Assembly (NCBI GenBank): GCA_030762175.1
Contig: CM060842.1
Span: 43,867,501-43,931,500 of the forward strand
Direction: 5' to 3'
DNA from: Metallyticus violacea
Lineage: Eukaryota > Arthropoda > Insecta > Mantodea > Metallyticidae
DNA: 64,000 nucleotides
How positions within the stretch are numbered: the stretch's first letter is position 1; every line of letters starts with the position of its first letter. The notes below the pieces were generated by a model. That model ran no database searches and was not told the DNA's origin. It was given only the letters and a program-made list of their open reading frames with translations. A program made the position numbers and the translations under genes. Of this stretch, positions 11,281 to 24,853 are shown in pieces.

Positions 11281-14060
11281 TATATAGTCATTATTATTGT
11301 TATTATTAACATTTGCCTTCTTATCTTCCAGCGTTACACTTTCTTACATTATACTTTATAAAAAAAGAGCATTTAAACACGGCGTGTCTGCACAAAACAA
11401 GTCTAGAATTGCAAGCTCTTTTCTCTGTTTTTTGGCTCCCATTTTGTAATAAAAAGCGAAATCGCTCTTAATGTTTCCAGTCCCAAACTTAAACATGGAA
11501 GGAGAGAATGGCCCCCTAGGAACATTCTTTATGTGGTGGCAACTAACAGCTGTTGGTAGCACTGCAGAGCGGCTGGCTCCGTGCAGACTTTTCCCGTGGT
11601 CGTGGCTGTTATTACTGCATGTCCTAAGTAGTGGAATGGGAGGGAGAAAGAGACAAACGGAGGAAAAGATTAAACCGCTCTGACTTTCCTCTCCTACCTC
11701 ACCTTCTTTATCTTTTCCTTCCCGAAATGGAAACCTTCCCAAGTGTTAATAGAGAAGGAAGGCTACATCTGTAAGGTGAGACGGCTAGAGATCCAGGATT
11801 TAATAACGGAATATACGAATATAGGGATAGCGGTTGATCCCGCAGTGCTACCAACTTAGATATTTAAATCCCTGAAAAGGTGCAGCGGAAACCTGGGCAA
11901 GTATTTCTAGGAAGTTTTAATTTAAACTCTGCCTTCTCTTTTCTTTTCCATTTGTTTTGTTAGAAAGGCTACCAGAATAGAATTGCTAAAAGCATCCCCC
12001 TTCTGCATTGAGAATCTGTCCGTCTGGAGAGGAATTAAAAGAAAATTGCTCGTGAATTTCAAATGAAACGCAGTAAGCAACTAATAAAGAACGGAACAGT
12101 CCGCAAACGGCACATTCATTGGTCGATAGTCTTTTGTTTCGCTGTCGTTCTGCTGGAGGACATCTGCATATATCTTTTATAGCAGTTCAAGTGAATTGCT
12201 TGTTTCCATTGAGCTTGTAACTGCAGACATAGCAATATTTGTAATGCAAGTATGAATAGTTGCTAATGTGTAAAAACTGGCAACATTGGAAGCTGCCTGG
12301 CGACGTATGCTGGGAGAGAGGAAGACGTGTACATCCCAAGCAAAACAGTACACGCAAACGCTTGCGTTATGTTATCATCTATTCAAATGCGAGCGGTCCA
12401 TTCTGTTCCTGAGAGGCTTTGCGTTGACAATTAATTGAATTATATTAAAAGTGAACAGTTTAACGTTTTACATTGCATGGTTTAGTTATTGTTAGTGCAT
12501 AGTTTACCATATATGTTGGCCTACTAATTGTATATAGATACAAATGATTTGTGCCACAACAATGAAAGAAAGGACAAACCTTACACCGTGAAGCAAGAGA
12601 AAGGCAAGGAAAGTGACCGCTGTGCATGATGGGTTACTGGAGGACCCCATCGACAGTTTCATCATTTCTTTAAGTGGAGAAACAAGTGGAACGAGTCACT
12701 CAAGTGACTCCAGTGAGGGAAATGAAGACCTCTTGCCGCTGTTCTACCTGACAGAGAATAAATAGAGCAGATAGAAATTTCAGAAAGTGAGTACCCAATT
12801 ATACTTTATTAATTCGTTAGGAAATGTTACGCATATTAAACTTCAATGGTAAATGTTTTCTAAACGCATCATAGCACAAGCACAATTTCTGTTGACGATA
12901 CGTGCGTGTGAACAATGCCCTCCTCTGACACCATTGCGTAGTCAGCACATTCCTCTGATGAGCCATTTCATCTCTCCAGCTCCCATCAGTAAGTATAACT
13001 GCGTTTTTTTTTTACCCCATGGCAAACCGCCAATGTTGCCAATTTAGCTTTTCCCTGCAAGAAATATTTGTGCTCGGTCAGATTATCTGTTCTTATGAAG
13101 TAAGAATAAAGTAAATAAAAGTTACATTATAAGTACATTTAAGCCCCCTAATTCCCCAGCCTATGAAGTTATCCTAAAAATATAAGAAAAAAGATAGTGA
13201 CAGTGGAACCACGATTTTCAATTTGTTGACTTAAATATTCGAAAATTCAATTTTTTTAGATACTTAAATAAAAAATATGGTTTATTTAATTACAATTTGT
13301 TACAGATGAGATTTATGATAAGTGAAATATGTGCTATGGATATTCCTTTCAAACACCATGTTTATGCAAGATTTTAATGTGATGATTTTTCGAGAGTTGG
13401 CTCTATGCCCCACCAGAGTCATTTGTAGTTAATCTGAAGGAGAAAACCTGACATAATTACTTGATTTTACGTTTGCCGACTGCCAAGGAAGAAAGGATCA
13501 TTGTTTAGAACCGAGTATTACAGACGAGCTCTACCGTTTACCGAGTTGGGTTAAAGTCAAGGTAGCAACAAGGGAGGAAGAAGGGAGGGATCTATCAGCT
13601 TAACTTGCATCAGAACTGATGATAGCTTTATTTTGTTTGTACCCATTAAAATTGTAGCCTGATGTTTATACCCTCTGGTTGCATCCCTATGCAGTTAAAT
13701 TCTGCTAAGAGTCAGGGAGAATGGAAAGACACTAATAGGAACGCAGCGCTTCCATCAAAATTGGCAAAAGTAAAGTAAACGGGTAATATAGGTCGCGTGA
13801 GCAATTTTAAATTCATATATTTTTGTATTACATCATAGCAACCATTGGAACGATAAAAAGTGCTGAGTTACTTGGAAAATGGAACATGCACATTAAAGAG
13901 CCGTGATTAAAGCTCCTTCAAGAATGTCAGCGTTTTTCGAGGAATATATTGTGTCCTATTACACAGTACAAAAATGACGTTGTGAGTTTAAATGTGGTAA
14001 AAGATTCTGTGAAGATGAACATTGGAAAACTGTCATCACAGAACAAAATATAACGATGTA
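11281..14060. other. No gene seen
   Basis: A less AT-rich patch at 11460-11740 has open frames on both strands (70 codons plus, 128 codons minus). Neither resembles a family I know, and they overlap each other. The rest is AT-rich and featureless to me. Confidence 0.5.
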
Positions 14061-15386
14061 CGAGGTCTGTTCAAAAAGTATCGCGAATTTTGTGGGTATT
14101 TTTTCAAAAAGTATTTATTTATTCATGAATATCTATTTTGTCCCCTTCAAAGTAACCCCCACCAGATATTATACAATTGTGCCAACGTTTTTTCCAAAAC
14201 TCGAAGCATTTTAAAAATTCGTTTTTTTTTGTGATTTTGTTCAGCTCCTCCTTCGATGCCGTCTTTATCTCCTCAATCGTGCGTAGAGTCGTCCTTTCAT
14301 GGGCCTCTTCAGTTTTGGGTACAAAACAAAAGTCACAGGGAGCCAGGTATGGGGAGTACGGTGGCTGTGGCATCATAAGTGTGTTGTTTTTGCCCAAAAA
14401 TTCGCGCACAAGTAACGATATGTGAGCAGGGGCGTTATCATGGTGCAAAAGCCAAATTATGTTCTTCCACAAATCCGGGCGTTTCTGGCGGATTGCTTCA
14501 CGCAAATTGCGCATAACTTGCAGGTAATATTCCTTATTGACCGTTCTCCCCTGTGGCAAGAACTCATGATGCACCACGCCCCTGCAATCGAAGGAAACTG
14601 TAAGCAAAACCTTCACATTCGACCGAACTTGGCGCGCTTTTTTCGGTCTTTGCTCGTGTGGCAGCATCCATTGGGATAATTGAGCTTTAGTTTCCACGTC
14701 ATAACCATAAACTCATGATTCGTCACCAGTTATGACCCTCTGGAGCAAATGTGGGTCGTCGCGGACACAGTTCAACAGCTCCTTAGCAACGTTAATGCGA
14801 TGGTGTTTTTGGTCGAAATTGAGCAACTTTGGTACGAAATTTGGCGACCCGTCTCATGCAAAAATCATTGGTAAAAATCGAATGGCACGAGCCAATCGAT
14901 ATGTTTAGATCCTCAGCAACTTCTCTAACGGTGATTCGACGATTGGCCAATACTGTTTTCTTCATTTCTTCAATGTTTTCGTCTGTTGTTGACGAGCTCG
15001 GGCGTCCGGGAAGCTCTTCGTCGTTCACATCTTCTCCACCCTCTGAGAACATTTTGTACCACCGATAAACGTTGCTTTGGTCCAAGGTAGCTTCACCATA
15101 TGCCACAGTCAATATTCGGAATGCATCTGCGCACTTAATTTTTTTTTTCACACAAAATGTGATACAGATTTTTTGTTTCATTTTTGGAATAGGCAAAAAT
15201 CGAAGGCGAGCCAAAACACGTCCAAGCAAAATAGCTGTCAACAATTAACTGAACATTCAAAATGGCCGAGCTTGTCAACATAAGTGAGAAACATGAGTAC
15301 CAACATAACGCCACAAAACAATCGAAAATCGAAAATACGTAGCCCGCCGAAATTCAAAATTCGCGATACTTTTTGAAGAGACCTCG
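14061..15386 (-). mobile_element. Mariner element, nearly intact (1,326 bp)
   Basis: Its ends are 32-bp inverted repeats, 14061-14092 and 15355-15386, with one mismatch (start CGAGGTCTGTTCAAAAAGTA). TA precedes the left end, as expected for mariner. The right flank reads AC, so the duplication is not preserved there. The length is normal for a mariner, and the element encodes one minus-strand transposase with two lesions. It is the best-preserved transposon in the window. Confidence 0.95.
14119..15181 (-). pseudogene. Mariner transposase (DD34D), one frameshift and one stop
   Basis: This would be a cut-and-paste transposase of about 350 residues, a normal size. The likely start is the Met at 15181 (MKQKICITFCVKK), not the earlier in-frame ATG at 15244. 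The N-terminal helix-turn-helix half contains NVYRWYKMFSEGGEDVNDEE and PGRPSSST, then ISIGSCHSIF. A frameshift lies at about 14832-14846. The first catalytic motif reads TGDES-stop-VYGYD: a Trp codon has become TGA at 14713-14715. The second motif is HHDNAPAH and the third SPYLAPCDF, with exactly 34 residues between the aspartates. Motif Asp residues are all present, so only two lesions inactivate it. Confidence 0.95.
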
Positions 15387-16600
15387 ACATGGTTCAGTAT
15401 TACAAGATCGCCTAGTGACTATGAGGGATTTAACATCATAGTGTATGTAACATTTTAACTAAAGAATAGAGGTAAAAATATATACTGAAAGATTGGTATC
15501 TAGATATTGACATCTAATAAAAACGGTTGGGAGTCAACAATTGTAAGCAATATATAAGACATTTTCGGGCGACCAACGAAAAATTTATGACAGCTTTGTA
15601 ACAACGGAGAGTCATGGGTTCAACTAAGATGCTGAAACCGAATACAAAATAGGGAATGGAAACACAAGGGGCCTCCACCCCTAGGAAATTCAAGGTGCAG
15701 ATATCGGCATACAAGATCATGCTACTCAAAAATCTTGCTGTTACTTTGATTGCTCAGTAATGCATGTTGTCAGACTTTCTTCCGTAACGGTTTTAAATCT
15801 CTCCTCCATCCTTCATAGTGTCAAATGTTTTATATCAAGCACTTCTCCATATTACAAATCTTTCCTAACAATACGTATTGTGGCAAAAAATTTTACTTCT
15901 AAATTATTCATGGTTTCTTATGCATATTTTTGACATAAAATCATTTCAGTACTTAACGATCTTTAGAAGCCCAAATATTTAGTTCCTTTTAATACTTCTC
16001 TATGCAGATTATTGCTCTTCTAGGTGCTGCATTCTAAATGTTAATATTACATATATTCCATCTATTTTTGCCTCTGCATTTCACGTCCTTTTGATATAGT
16101 GAAATATTTACCCTTGCTCTTCTTTAATCTCACCAGAATGCAGAGAAGCACAGAAAGAGAGAATTTGTTCATGCATAAACACGTAAAGCTGTCATTGGTT
16201 GAACAGACGAATTCCTATTTATGAAGAAAAACAGACAGTGCAATGTCTGTTGGGGGTTGACAACATTGACTTTCACCTGCTTTTAGCATCTCAATGTGCA
16301 TCGCGATGTTCGATTGTCATTGTCAATGTTTTTTTTTTTTTTTTTTTTATCAATTGCTGCACTTCTCTCAATTACTTTGTAAAATGAATAGCAAATTAAC
16401 TAACCACCCCCCCCCCCCCCGTTACAGCGTTGATGGAAGCAGTAAAAACGAGTTGAGCAAACAGTCCACTGTGAACTGATAGAATGAAATGAAATGAAAT
16501 GCAGTCATAGGAAAAGTCCTCACGTGTTTGTAATTAATCATTAAACTTCATAAGGCTGTTACACGATTTGAAATTTAGATCATATAGACCAGAACTTTTG
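15387..16600. other. No gene seen; T and C homopolymer runs
   Basis: AT-rich, with a T run near 16330 and a C run near 16410. Short frames here look non-coding. Confidence 0.55.
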
Positions 16601-17110
16601 CAAATGATTATTTGGAGTTGTTCGAATGGCCCATGAAGCAGATCCTGTATGGACCGATGAACATTCGTTTAACCTGAAGGGTGCAACTGTGGTTACTGGA
16701 CTAGTGACAGTCCATATAACATTATCACAGAAGACTTTAAACACTTGTTTGGGAAGGTATTTAGGATACAAAGGTCATGGAGCCATTTCCATTTGAAGGA
16801 ACGACATCTTCATGTTAGGAGAGAACATTCCAAACGTGGAAACAGTTCTCGTGTTGTCCGGAAGCAGCTGATATCGCCTCGTTATAGGGGAACATCTTAA
16901 ACAGGTAATTCCATTAATGAATTGGTCATTGTAGCACAACGAATTGGCCACCCAGGTCAAGCGATCTAACACTGTATGTTTCATTCTTTCTTGGAGTACC
17001 TGAAAGATGAAGTTTTTGCTTTACACATGATCGGAATATAAGCAGTTGATCAAACTATTTGTCCAGAACGTGAATATGAATTATCTGATATGCCCTACCA
17101 TTGTAAATCG
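16600..17110 (+). pseudogene. Tc1/mariner-like transposase relic
   Basis: Fragments in several plus-strand frames follow the family order. WTDEHSFNLKGA (16645-16690) resembles the first catalytic Asp motif FTDEAHF...LNGAVN. A stretch near 16780 reads KVMEPFPFEGTTS. Near 16930-17010, NWPPRSSDLTLYVSFFLEYL and KDEVFA correspond to the consensus WPPRSPDLTPLDFFLWGYLKD-VY, in which the catalytic Asp is lost. Multiple stops and frameshifts show an old copy. No inverted ends were found. The minus-strand frame at 16775-16984 is its shadow. Confidence 0.7.
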
Positions 17111-17445
17111 CCGAAATAAATGAATACAGTATATCGAAAATCATGGTCTTGGTTTCGAGTAAACTTTGATCTCCTTAAGCTTTTGAGAGAAAACTACTTT
17201 TATATCGTCCTGTATTTCAAATGAGATTGACTTTTTTGAGACACATTTTTATACCTACAATGGTTATTATTAGACATGGGATGTCAAGGCACAAAAAAGC
17301 TAAAGTGTAGGTGACAAAAAGGCGCTGCAAATTTGAAGATTTGAGAGAAAAAATACCTTATTGCAATTTCATGAGGATTATCAAAACACATATTAAACAT
17401 AAAACATGAAATATAGGGGAAATTAAGTTCAATTATAACTATGTT

Positions 17446-17500
17446 TTTAATAGTATTTAACGCCAGTTTTCACTACTGAGGAATCACACGAGGTGAACAC
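17446..17500 (-). mobile_element. SINE-B 3' fragment
   Basis: The reverse complement carries the SINE-B end: CCTCAGTAGTGAAAACTGG, then CGTTAAATACTATT. Only the last ~55 bp are present, consistent with strong 5' truncation. Confidence 0.6.
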
Positions 17501-17610
17501 TATTTGCCATTACTGAGGAGAGAGGAAAATTCGGAAAAAGCTACAATTAGGCTAGAAGGAATAGAACTACAGACCAGCCGTTTATGAGCCTGTACCTTTA
17601 CGATCTCAAA

Positions 17611-17905
17611 GTCGGTCCTGATGGTGTAGTGGTAACCATACTTGCCTTCTAAGCCCAAGATCGCGGGTTCAAACCCGGCCGGATCGATGGATTTTTTCGG
17701 GCGTAAAAATCTTAAGTAGGGGCTTCCTTCAGAAGGGAAGTAAAGCCGTGGGTCCCGTGTCGTACATTTACAGCACGAAAAAGAACCTTAAGCCTGAAAA
17801 AAGAGGCATCTGAGCAAAATTTGTTGGCCGTTTCACGCCCTGAATAGAATGGGATGCTGATGACCTGAAATGTTAAAGACCGTCCGTAAATAAACCAAAT
17901 AAATA
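17611..17905 (+). mobile_element. SINE-A copy, full length with 11-bp target duplication
   Basis: It is complete from GTCGGTCCTG to the AATAAACCAAATAAAT tail, about 295 bp. The tRNA-like head has GTGTAGTGGTAACC (A-box region) and GCGGGTTCAAACCCGG (B box). The body contains GTGGGTCCCGTGTCGTACAT and GCACGAAAAAGAACC. It is flanked by ACGATCTCAAA at 17600-17610 and 17906-17916. This is the best reference copy of the family in the window. The T-arm and anticodon arm do not pair well enough for a working tRNA. Confidence 0.95.
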
Positions 17906-17916
17906 ACGATCTCAAA

Positions 17917-20900
17917 TCGCCTTGGTTTGAATTAAAGGTTGGAACAAATACTTAACATGATGAAATAATGGCAAAAAACATGTCAATGACCTCGATAATT
18001 GGCATTACTGTAAATCACTATCAGTTACTAAATACTGCCTTCCAGTCTCTTGGCGACTGCTGGGCCCTCTACTTCCTTTTTGCGACATCATCGGCAGAGG
18101 GCAATACTGCAGCGGGGACATGTGATCGCTATCACGCCACCGCTATCAACGCCACCACCCCAGTTTTCCTTCTCTCTCCAAACCTCCATGCAGGGTATCG
18201 GGGATCTTCCGGAAACAGCTAGAGCACTGATCACTAGATCAAGGAGGTGGCCTTCTCAACTTTGAAACACTCAAATTTATGGCACTCGTTCAATAAAATA
18301 GGGCATTTCAATATAATTGAGTCAAGGGCGCATTCTTTAAAAAGCCTACAACGTAGTAAAACACAGCAAATCACTTTGAAAGCTCACAGTACATATAGAA
18401 TGATAGAGAACTTTAATTTTCTCATTTCAGAAGCATGCTTACCATGAGATATTTTAATGTAACCGTCGACAAGGACGGACTCCAGCTTCTAATTACAGAA
18501 TAGTGCACGCTAAAATCTCTTAAAGATATAAATTACAAGAGAAAGAATGACTTCGATTAAGAAGACATTTACGCAAATAAATTAATAAAGTCACAAAAAC
18601 GCAATATATACCTTGCTTGTAATTCTTCATTTTTATATTTCATATACATAAACTAAAACCTTTAAATATGTGCATTCAAATAAAACGGGCATTTCCTATA
18701 AACATTTGATGTCTGGTTATGACGAAAGAATATCACACAAAAGTGTAAATACTGGTCTAATTTGGGACAACAATGCATTATTCTACTGTTGAGACAAAAT
18801 AAAACACTCCAATGTCAATTGTATAAAATACTTTTACATTCATGTCAGTCAGCTAAAGAAAGAGTGTTTTTTTTTTTTCTGAAAACAATTGGGCATACCT
18901 GGCATTGTTCTAGAATGAATAGTTATAACCAATATTTTAAATTAGTGTAATTAAATGTTTACTTCTTTAATGTTGTATAGTCTAACCGCAAAACTGAAGT
19001 TCTGGGGGGGGGGGAAATAGAGGGTTTTACGTAAAATAACACCCAAAAATACCAGCTATCAGTTATAGTTTTAGGAATTTTTCCACTGCAGACCATGGGA
19101 ATGGTTTACAGAATATTACTTTATTATGTCGAAATAAAGCTATTCTCTTTTTTGTGTGTGTAAAATTCAAGCAAGCTGATAGAAGATAAAAAACGATTAA
19201 AAAGTCTAAATTGTATCGAATACTGAATGCTATACACATAAAATGCTCACAGAGCTTGACGAACTATAAAAACAAATGTAAAAAATGAAGCTGTGAATGG
19301 TACTATATGCTTCGCTCAAATGAAACACACGCTGATTTATTTGAATGGCATACATTTGATTTATTAAATTACTCTTCGCAGGCGGCTGCTGTATTTATTA
19401 AAGAGAGCGCTTGCATGCAAAAACTTTTTTTCCGTTGCACTATTTTACTTTTATATTAGCTAGATTCGACTTTTTTTTAGGTTGCTGCCAAATTTCACAG
19501 TTTTTAAAAAAATGCGCCGAATTTTTATCATTATTATTTATAGAATATGAATTGTACATGTGCTCAACATACCACAAATAATCAACTGGTTTACAATGTT
19601 AATGGTGCCTCCGTATCACAGAAATAATTCCGGCACGGATAGCAGTGTTGCAAAAATATGGGTAAAAATCCCCGCAACTCTAAACCAAACTTCCATATTT
19701 CCCTCACAGAGAGATCTTGAATTACCAAATTATTCCCATTGCTGTAAAATGTGCATATAAATGCAAATTTCATAAATCAATAATTTAGAGCATGTTCCTG
19801 TATGACTGTAGCATTAGGAATCAAATTGCATTGTCGTTCGTCAACTGCGGGATGTTAAATGCAAAGAGGAGGGGTGTGTGCAATACATTTTGCTATCGCG
19901 GCCATAATTTTGCTATAGTGACGTAACAATGCAATTTCATTAACCTATTGTCATATGTAATAAGGAAAGGCATAACAAACTTTAGGTAGCAAAATCGAAA
20001 CAATTCACATATAGTTAAAATCACCATTCTAATTCTTGTTCTTCCACTGGGCCACATTCCAAATTTCTACACAAATTTTTATACAAAAGCGGGAAATTCA
20101 CATCAGCTGACAACATTAATATTTGAAATTTCGGAAAGGAACGACCTCTTTTACAAGCTAGTATTTATAGCCTGTGGAGAAAAAGAGGATTTTGCTGTGG
20201 GGCTATTTTTCTATACGTATTCTGCACACAGTAGTTAGTAATTGCATGCAATTTATTGTTAATCTTCACGTAGTTCATGCTGATTTCCGTTTAAAGAGTA
20301 CGGGAAAAGCAGGTAAACTCGAATTACAATCTGAAATTGAGTTGACCTAGGGAGCTTTTAAAGTTTTTGTTGAAACATTGCATATTTAATATCGTCAGAC
20401 AGGATATGAAAGAGATATGTTTATACGTATCAGGCAGTAGCGTGGACTTTGGGGGAGATGTAAGGGTTTGTTGTGTTTTTCCTTACTCCCTATAAATGTG
20501 GCAGAGTGTCTTTTTGTGCAGCAATTTTTCTTAACAAAAGTAAACTTTAGCGTGTTAATCATTCTAGACCGTATTTTATATTTGCAGATTGCTTGGTACA
20601 CACAGCGTACATTTCTGAAAGGTATACAACGAAGTAAGAGGATTTTGTTATTGCTGACTAGAGTAAACAAGAAAATTCCAGTGGCTGCTAGGAGCAACCA
20701 ATCTCGATTCGAGATTCTGGAAATTTCCAGTGTCACATGCTTCTTGGTGCATAAAGAGGAGTGAGTTGTTTATCTGAGTGTAGTTTGACTCAGCTATGAG
20801 AATAATGTGAAGTGAATACGCGTATTTATTGACTGAAGCTGAATGAACTTTCAGCCGCGATGTCCAGAAGGTGAAAGATTCGCAAAAGGAACGAAGATCT

Positions 20901-22260
20901 CAAAATAATTCAGCAGAGTGATATGATTCAGTAGTCTGTACTTTGAAATCACAAACAATTATTAATTGTGTGACTTCCATTTTTTGAAACAGAAGCTTAC
21001 AATTTCTTACTGTGTAGCGGGAAATCCAGATTCGAATTCTATAGAAATAGTACAACATAATTATAAGATATTAAGATGTAATAGCTTAATAACAGGTGTC
21101 TTGAAATGCTGTATGTATATGTGGTATAAATTGTATATTCGTTCGCGACTTTCTGGAGCCATCCTTAAGGACATCTTTTGTATTTCCGCGAGTCCCTTCT
21201 ATTATGACCACTGTTAAAAAAAGTCTTTGAGGCAACAAAGTAAAATAGAAAGCAGAAGTGTTTCCTTTTGTTATGTGACCTTCAAAAAAAGGAAGAATCC
21301 ACTCTGAAATAACCACCAACGAACGAAAGGGTAAAGAAAACGAAATGTGATAGCCACTCAGAGAACAGGAATTTAAGTTTGATTTCTTGGAATATTCCGA
21401 AGCCGGGTTTATACAACCAATAAGGAAAAAAAAAGTTTAGGACGTTTCTGGAAATTTCTGAAATTTGAATCCATGTAGCGTGATGCTAAGAGAACGTAAA
21501 AATAACCCACCCAATTGAGGCATTCGGGTCAGTTGACAGTTCTGTAGTTTGCGGTTTTTCAGTATATCTAAGAGCCAAACACACGCTAGTAATCTCAATC
21601 GTAGCGCGTCGAAGACACAAAAGAATTAGCTATTGTAGTGAACTGAAAGAAAAGAGTGTTCTGTGTAATTTGGTGCAATGCCAGTAAATCGAGATATCAT
21701 AGAAACAAAGATGTATGTAGCCCTGACAATGAAATTATATTCTACAGTGTGAGGTTCTGAGGAAACAAGCGGTCATTTAATTAGATCAAAAGGAAGTAGG
21801 AAACTGTGTGAAAACATCTAATCTCATTCTTTGTCGGTGACTCAGTCAATCAGGAACCACGATCAAAATGGTTAATAAACAGCAAGTGCAGTGCATCCAT
21901 GTATTTTATTCAACAGCTCTCAACCAAAGTCCTTTTCTCCCTTGGTTGAATCCAAAAACAGCTCTGAAGAAAGCCTGAGATCATCACCACATTTGTAAGC
22001 GGGCAGATATGGTGAATACGACTTCGAGCTTGCTGTGGCATCTGGGAAGAATCAAGGTTCTGTCAGCGGGGAATAAATCAAACCATTTCGTTAATTCACC
22101 GCCATTCTAACACAAACTAAAGACTATGAAAGCCCACTAATCAATCTCAATAACAAATAAACGCACTCACGCCGCAACTGAAAGCTGAGGAATTTTACTT
22201 GAAAGTGCAAGTTAAAAAAATCTACAATTATACGGAAGAAATACAGACTTCGACCGTCTT
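17917..22260. other. No gene seen
   Basis: Mostly AT-rich unique sequence. A GC-richer patch at 18020-18240 has two overlapping frames (84 and 71 codons) with no recognised domain. Overlapping opposite-strand frames at 20395-20764 likewise look fortuitous. A run of G occurs near 19004. Confidence 0.5.
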
Positions 22261-22269
22261 CCGCCTATT

Positions 22270-22520
22270 TGAGGAATGCTTCATAAGGTGCTACAAAAAG
22301 AAAGAAAAGTCGCTGAGAAATTAGAGGATGTTATCAGTCACTTCAAGCAAGAAGTTCGTCTTAATATGCTCTTAGAACTGTTCAAGTTTTTGAAGATTGT
22401 GATGTTGATTCTTGTGTCATCGTCAATGGCAGCGACATATCTCTCTGTAGTCTTCGCTTGCACTCAACAATGGGAGAGCGGAGGTTAAATTCTGTGAAAA
22501 GTTTAAACGTCCATTAAGAG
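22270..22520 (+). pseudogene. hAT-like transposase C-terminal relic
   Basis: A frame at 22430-22515 reads SLCSLRLHSTMGERRLNSVK and then SLNVH. In hAT transposases the C-terminal dimerisation region runs FS-LRRLKTWLRSTMGEERLSGLALLNVH; this copy lacks the LKTW part. Upstream, in a different frame, EDVISHFKQEV is compatible but weak. No terminal repeats were found. Confidence 0.5.
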
Positions 22521-23557
22521 CCTGCTAAGACTTAGATCTAGAGAAGGTGTCACGTGAGTTCAAGAAATGAGAAAGATGATATTCCTTAAAAAAGGTTCGT
22601 GTTTTTTTTAACAATAAACTGCAATATTCACTTTAATATGTTGCAGGTGGTATCGGGTAAGAGGCGGGAAAAATCACCAATGACAATCCGCTTCTCGCGC
22701 GGGCTCTTAAAAGGCGAACAATTATTTAAGTCCATTGCTAAACATATTGTTCAAAATGGTTATTTCCTAAACATGTAAAAAGCAATCTACAAGTAATAAC
22801 ACTGCATAAGAGAAACTCATTAAAGTTATATTTGATCAAAAAGGTAAGAAAAGGAAAACTGGCGAACTTTTCTTTCATTCATGATTATTAACTTTTATTT
22901 CTTACACATATATAACAGTCACTTTTAGAGTTAATTTATACAGCTGACTAATTTAAATTTTGTTGTAGTAACCTAGTTTACAATAGGTGAGAAAATGTTA
23001 ATATAAGCAAGCTATTATCTTATTCTGTACTGTGACATCGGTTTTGAAATTGTCAATACCTAAACGCGTTTTGTTTTCTTTCAGATTTAATGTCAAGGGA
23101 GAAATATTTTATGTAAATAATTTTAAGAAAGCTTATTCCAAGGAAGATCAACTGTACTTTCAGTATTATTAAAGTAAAATGTTTCTTTAACCATATAATG
23201 TTTTCAGTATTTAAGTATCTATGTTCATTTTATGAACAAACAGGCAATTTTACAGTATTTAAAAATAGTTACATATGACGCAAGTATAAACAGTGACATT
23301 TTATTTCGTAAACATTTGACTCTTAAAATAAAATCCCGTTAAACACTTGCATCGTACACAATTTTTATATAGCTCTTAATTATAAATAAATCATAATTAT
23401 ACGTTAAATTTATTCCAGTCAATCCGAAATTTTGCATGTTTGAAAGAGTTATCATTAAATGTTACTTAAATTACTTGTTAATATTACCACAGTCGCAGTG
23501 GTGCTAATTGAGGAGTTTTAAACGTATTTTGGAATGTTAGAGTAGCAAATTAAATTA

Positions 23558-23638
<81 letters not shown>

Positions 23639-24853
23639 ATTTGTTATGTATTACACTGAATTTTTGTTTAAAAATGTACTTTTTGCGCTGAAAGAAGCTA
23701 TTGTGTGCACTTGAGCATGCCAGTCAGGTGATCAATTGATTTTCCTTCAGTCTGACAAGATTGCACTGCAGAAATAAACATTTTAAAACGTTTCAATACT
23801 CATACTAGGCATTCGAAAATTAATACCAACAATGCTATAAATCTTGCTCCTAACGGTGGCCAATGGAATTTTAAATCAAGCTATAGAGCAGCAATTGTTT
23901 CATAAATCTGCAATTGAAGTTTTCATATTTTGTAAATACAGTTACTGTTTTTGATTTGTTGTAAGTAACACCGCCCTAAAAAGTTTCAATAGTATGAACA
24001 AAGGGGATTCATAAAACTCTAAGTTGATAGAGAAAAAATGCAACTCAGTGCTTTAGGGTATTACAAGAAGCATTTGGGATAAAGCTCCTAACATACCGAA
24101 CTATGGAAGCATTTCGTCAAAGAAGAGAGAACTCTTAACACAGGTCACGAGTAGATAGACCCGTCTGAATAATATAAATAGGCCTCGGCATTTCTAAGCA
24201 CTAAAACCATAATGAAGCGGAATGAAGTGTTGTTGGTACTGAACTGTAGACAAGTGGGAGGAGTGGAATAGCTAACGAGTTACAAACCACCCTCTGCCAT
24301 TAAGCCTGTCACTAAGCATTTCTTTTTTTCTGTCGGACGATGGTTCATACTTTGTATTTGTGCTTTGTGTGTAATGACCTAGTAGTTAAAGTGCAACTAA
24401 CTTGATGCTAAGTGCTTAAGAATCCCAATGAATAAAAATCCATGTAGCAATCAAGGAAGTATGACTGCTTCTTATACACCTGAGCTCAAATGCAATTAAG
24501 TGAACAGCGACATAGGAATCGCGTTCAAAAAGACACTGGTATCACAGGATCCTCGGACAAAATATTTAAAAATTCATTCTTATTTGTTTTTATATTAATA
24601 TATGTGTAAATTTTTGTTTAGTAATTATCTAGAAGATTTTTAGTTTAACACTGTAATTATTCTATTTTACATTTATGAAGGCATACTTTTGTGGCAACTG
24701 TAGCTCATTGTATATTGCAGTTTACTACTCTTAATTATTTAGAAGCTCAAGGAACCTCTGCAAAGCATTCCTTTTTAATCAAGAATTGACACCCAAAGAG
24801 CTTTAGGTCGATATAAAATGTGATGCAGATGAAATGCGTCGTCTTCCAATAAA
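22521..24853. other. No gene seen; contains a long (TTA)n
   Basis: AT-rich, with no frame of more than 60 codons. It includes the microsatellite at 23559-23637. Confidence 0.6.
23559..23637 (+). repeat. (TTA)n microsatellite, ~79 bp
   Basis: Uninterrupted trinucleotide repeat. Other tracts of the same motif are at 3390, 48948 and 53107. Confidence 0.97.

Noticed and set aside
11356..11742. 128-codon minus-strand frame
   Set aside because: A plus-strand frame overlaps it, composition is low-complexity in places, and no domain is recognisable.
17611..17685. Possible functional tRNA gene
   Set aside because: The A and B boxes and acceptor-like helix are present, but the anticodon and T arms do not pair and the sequence continues into a repeated SINE body.
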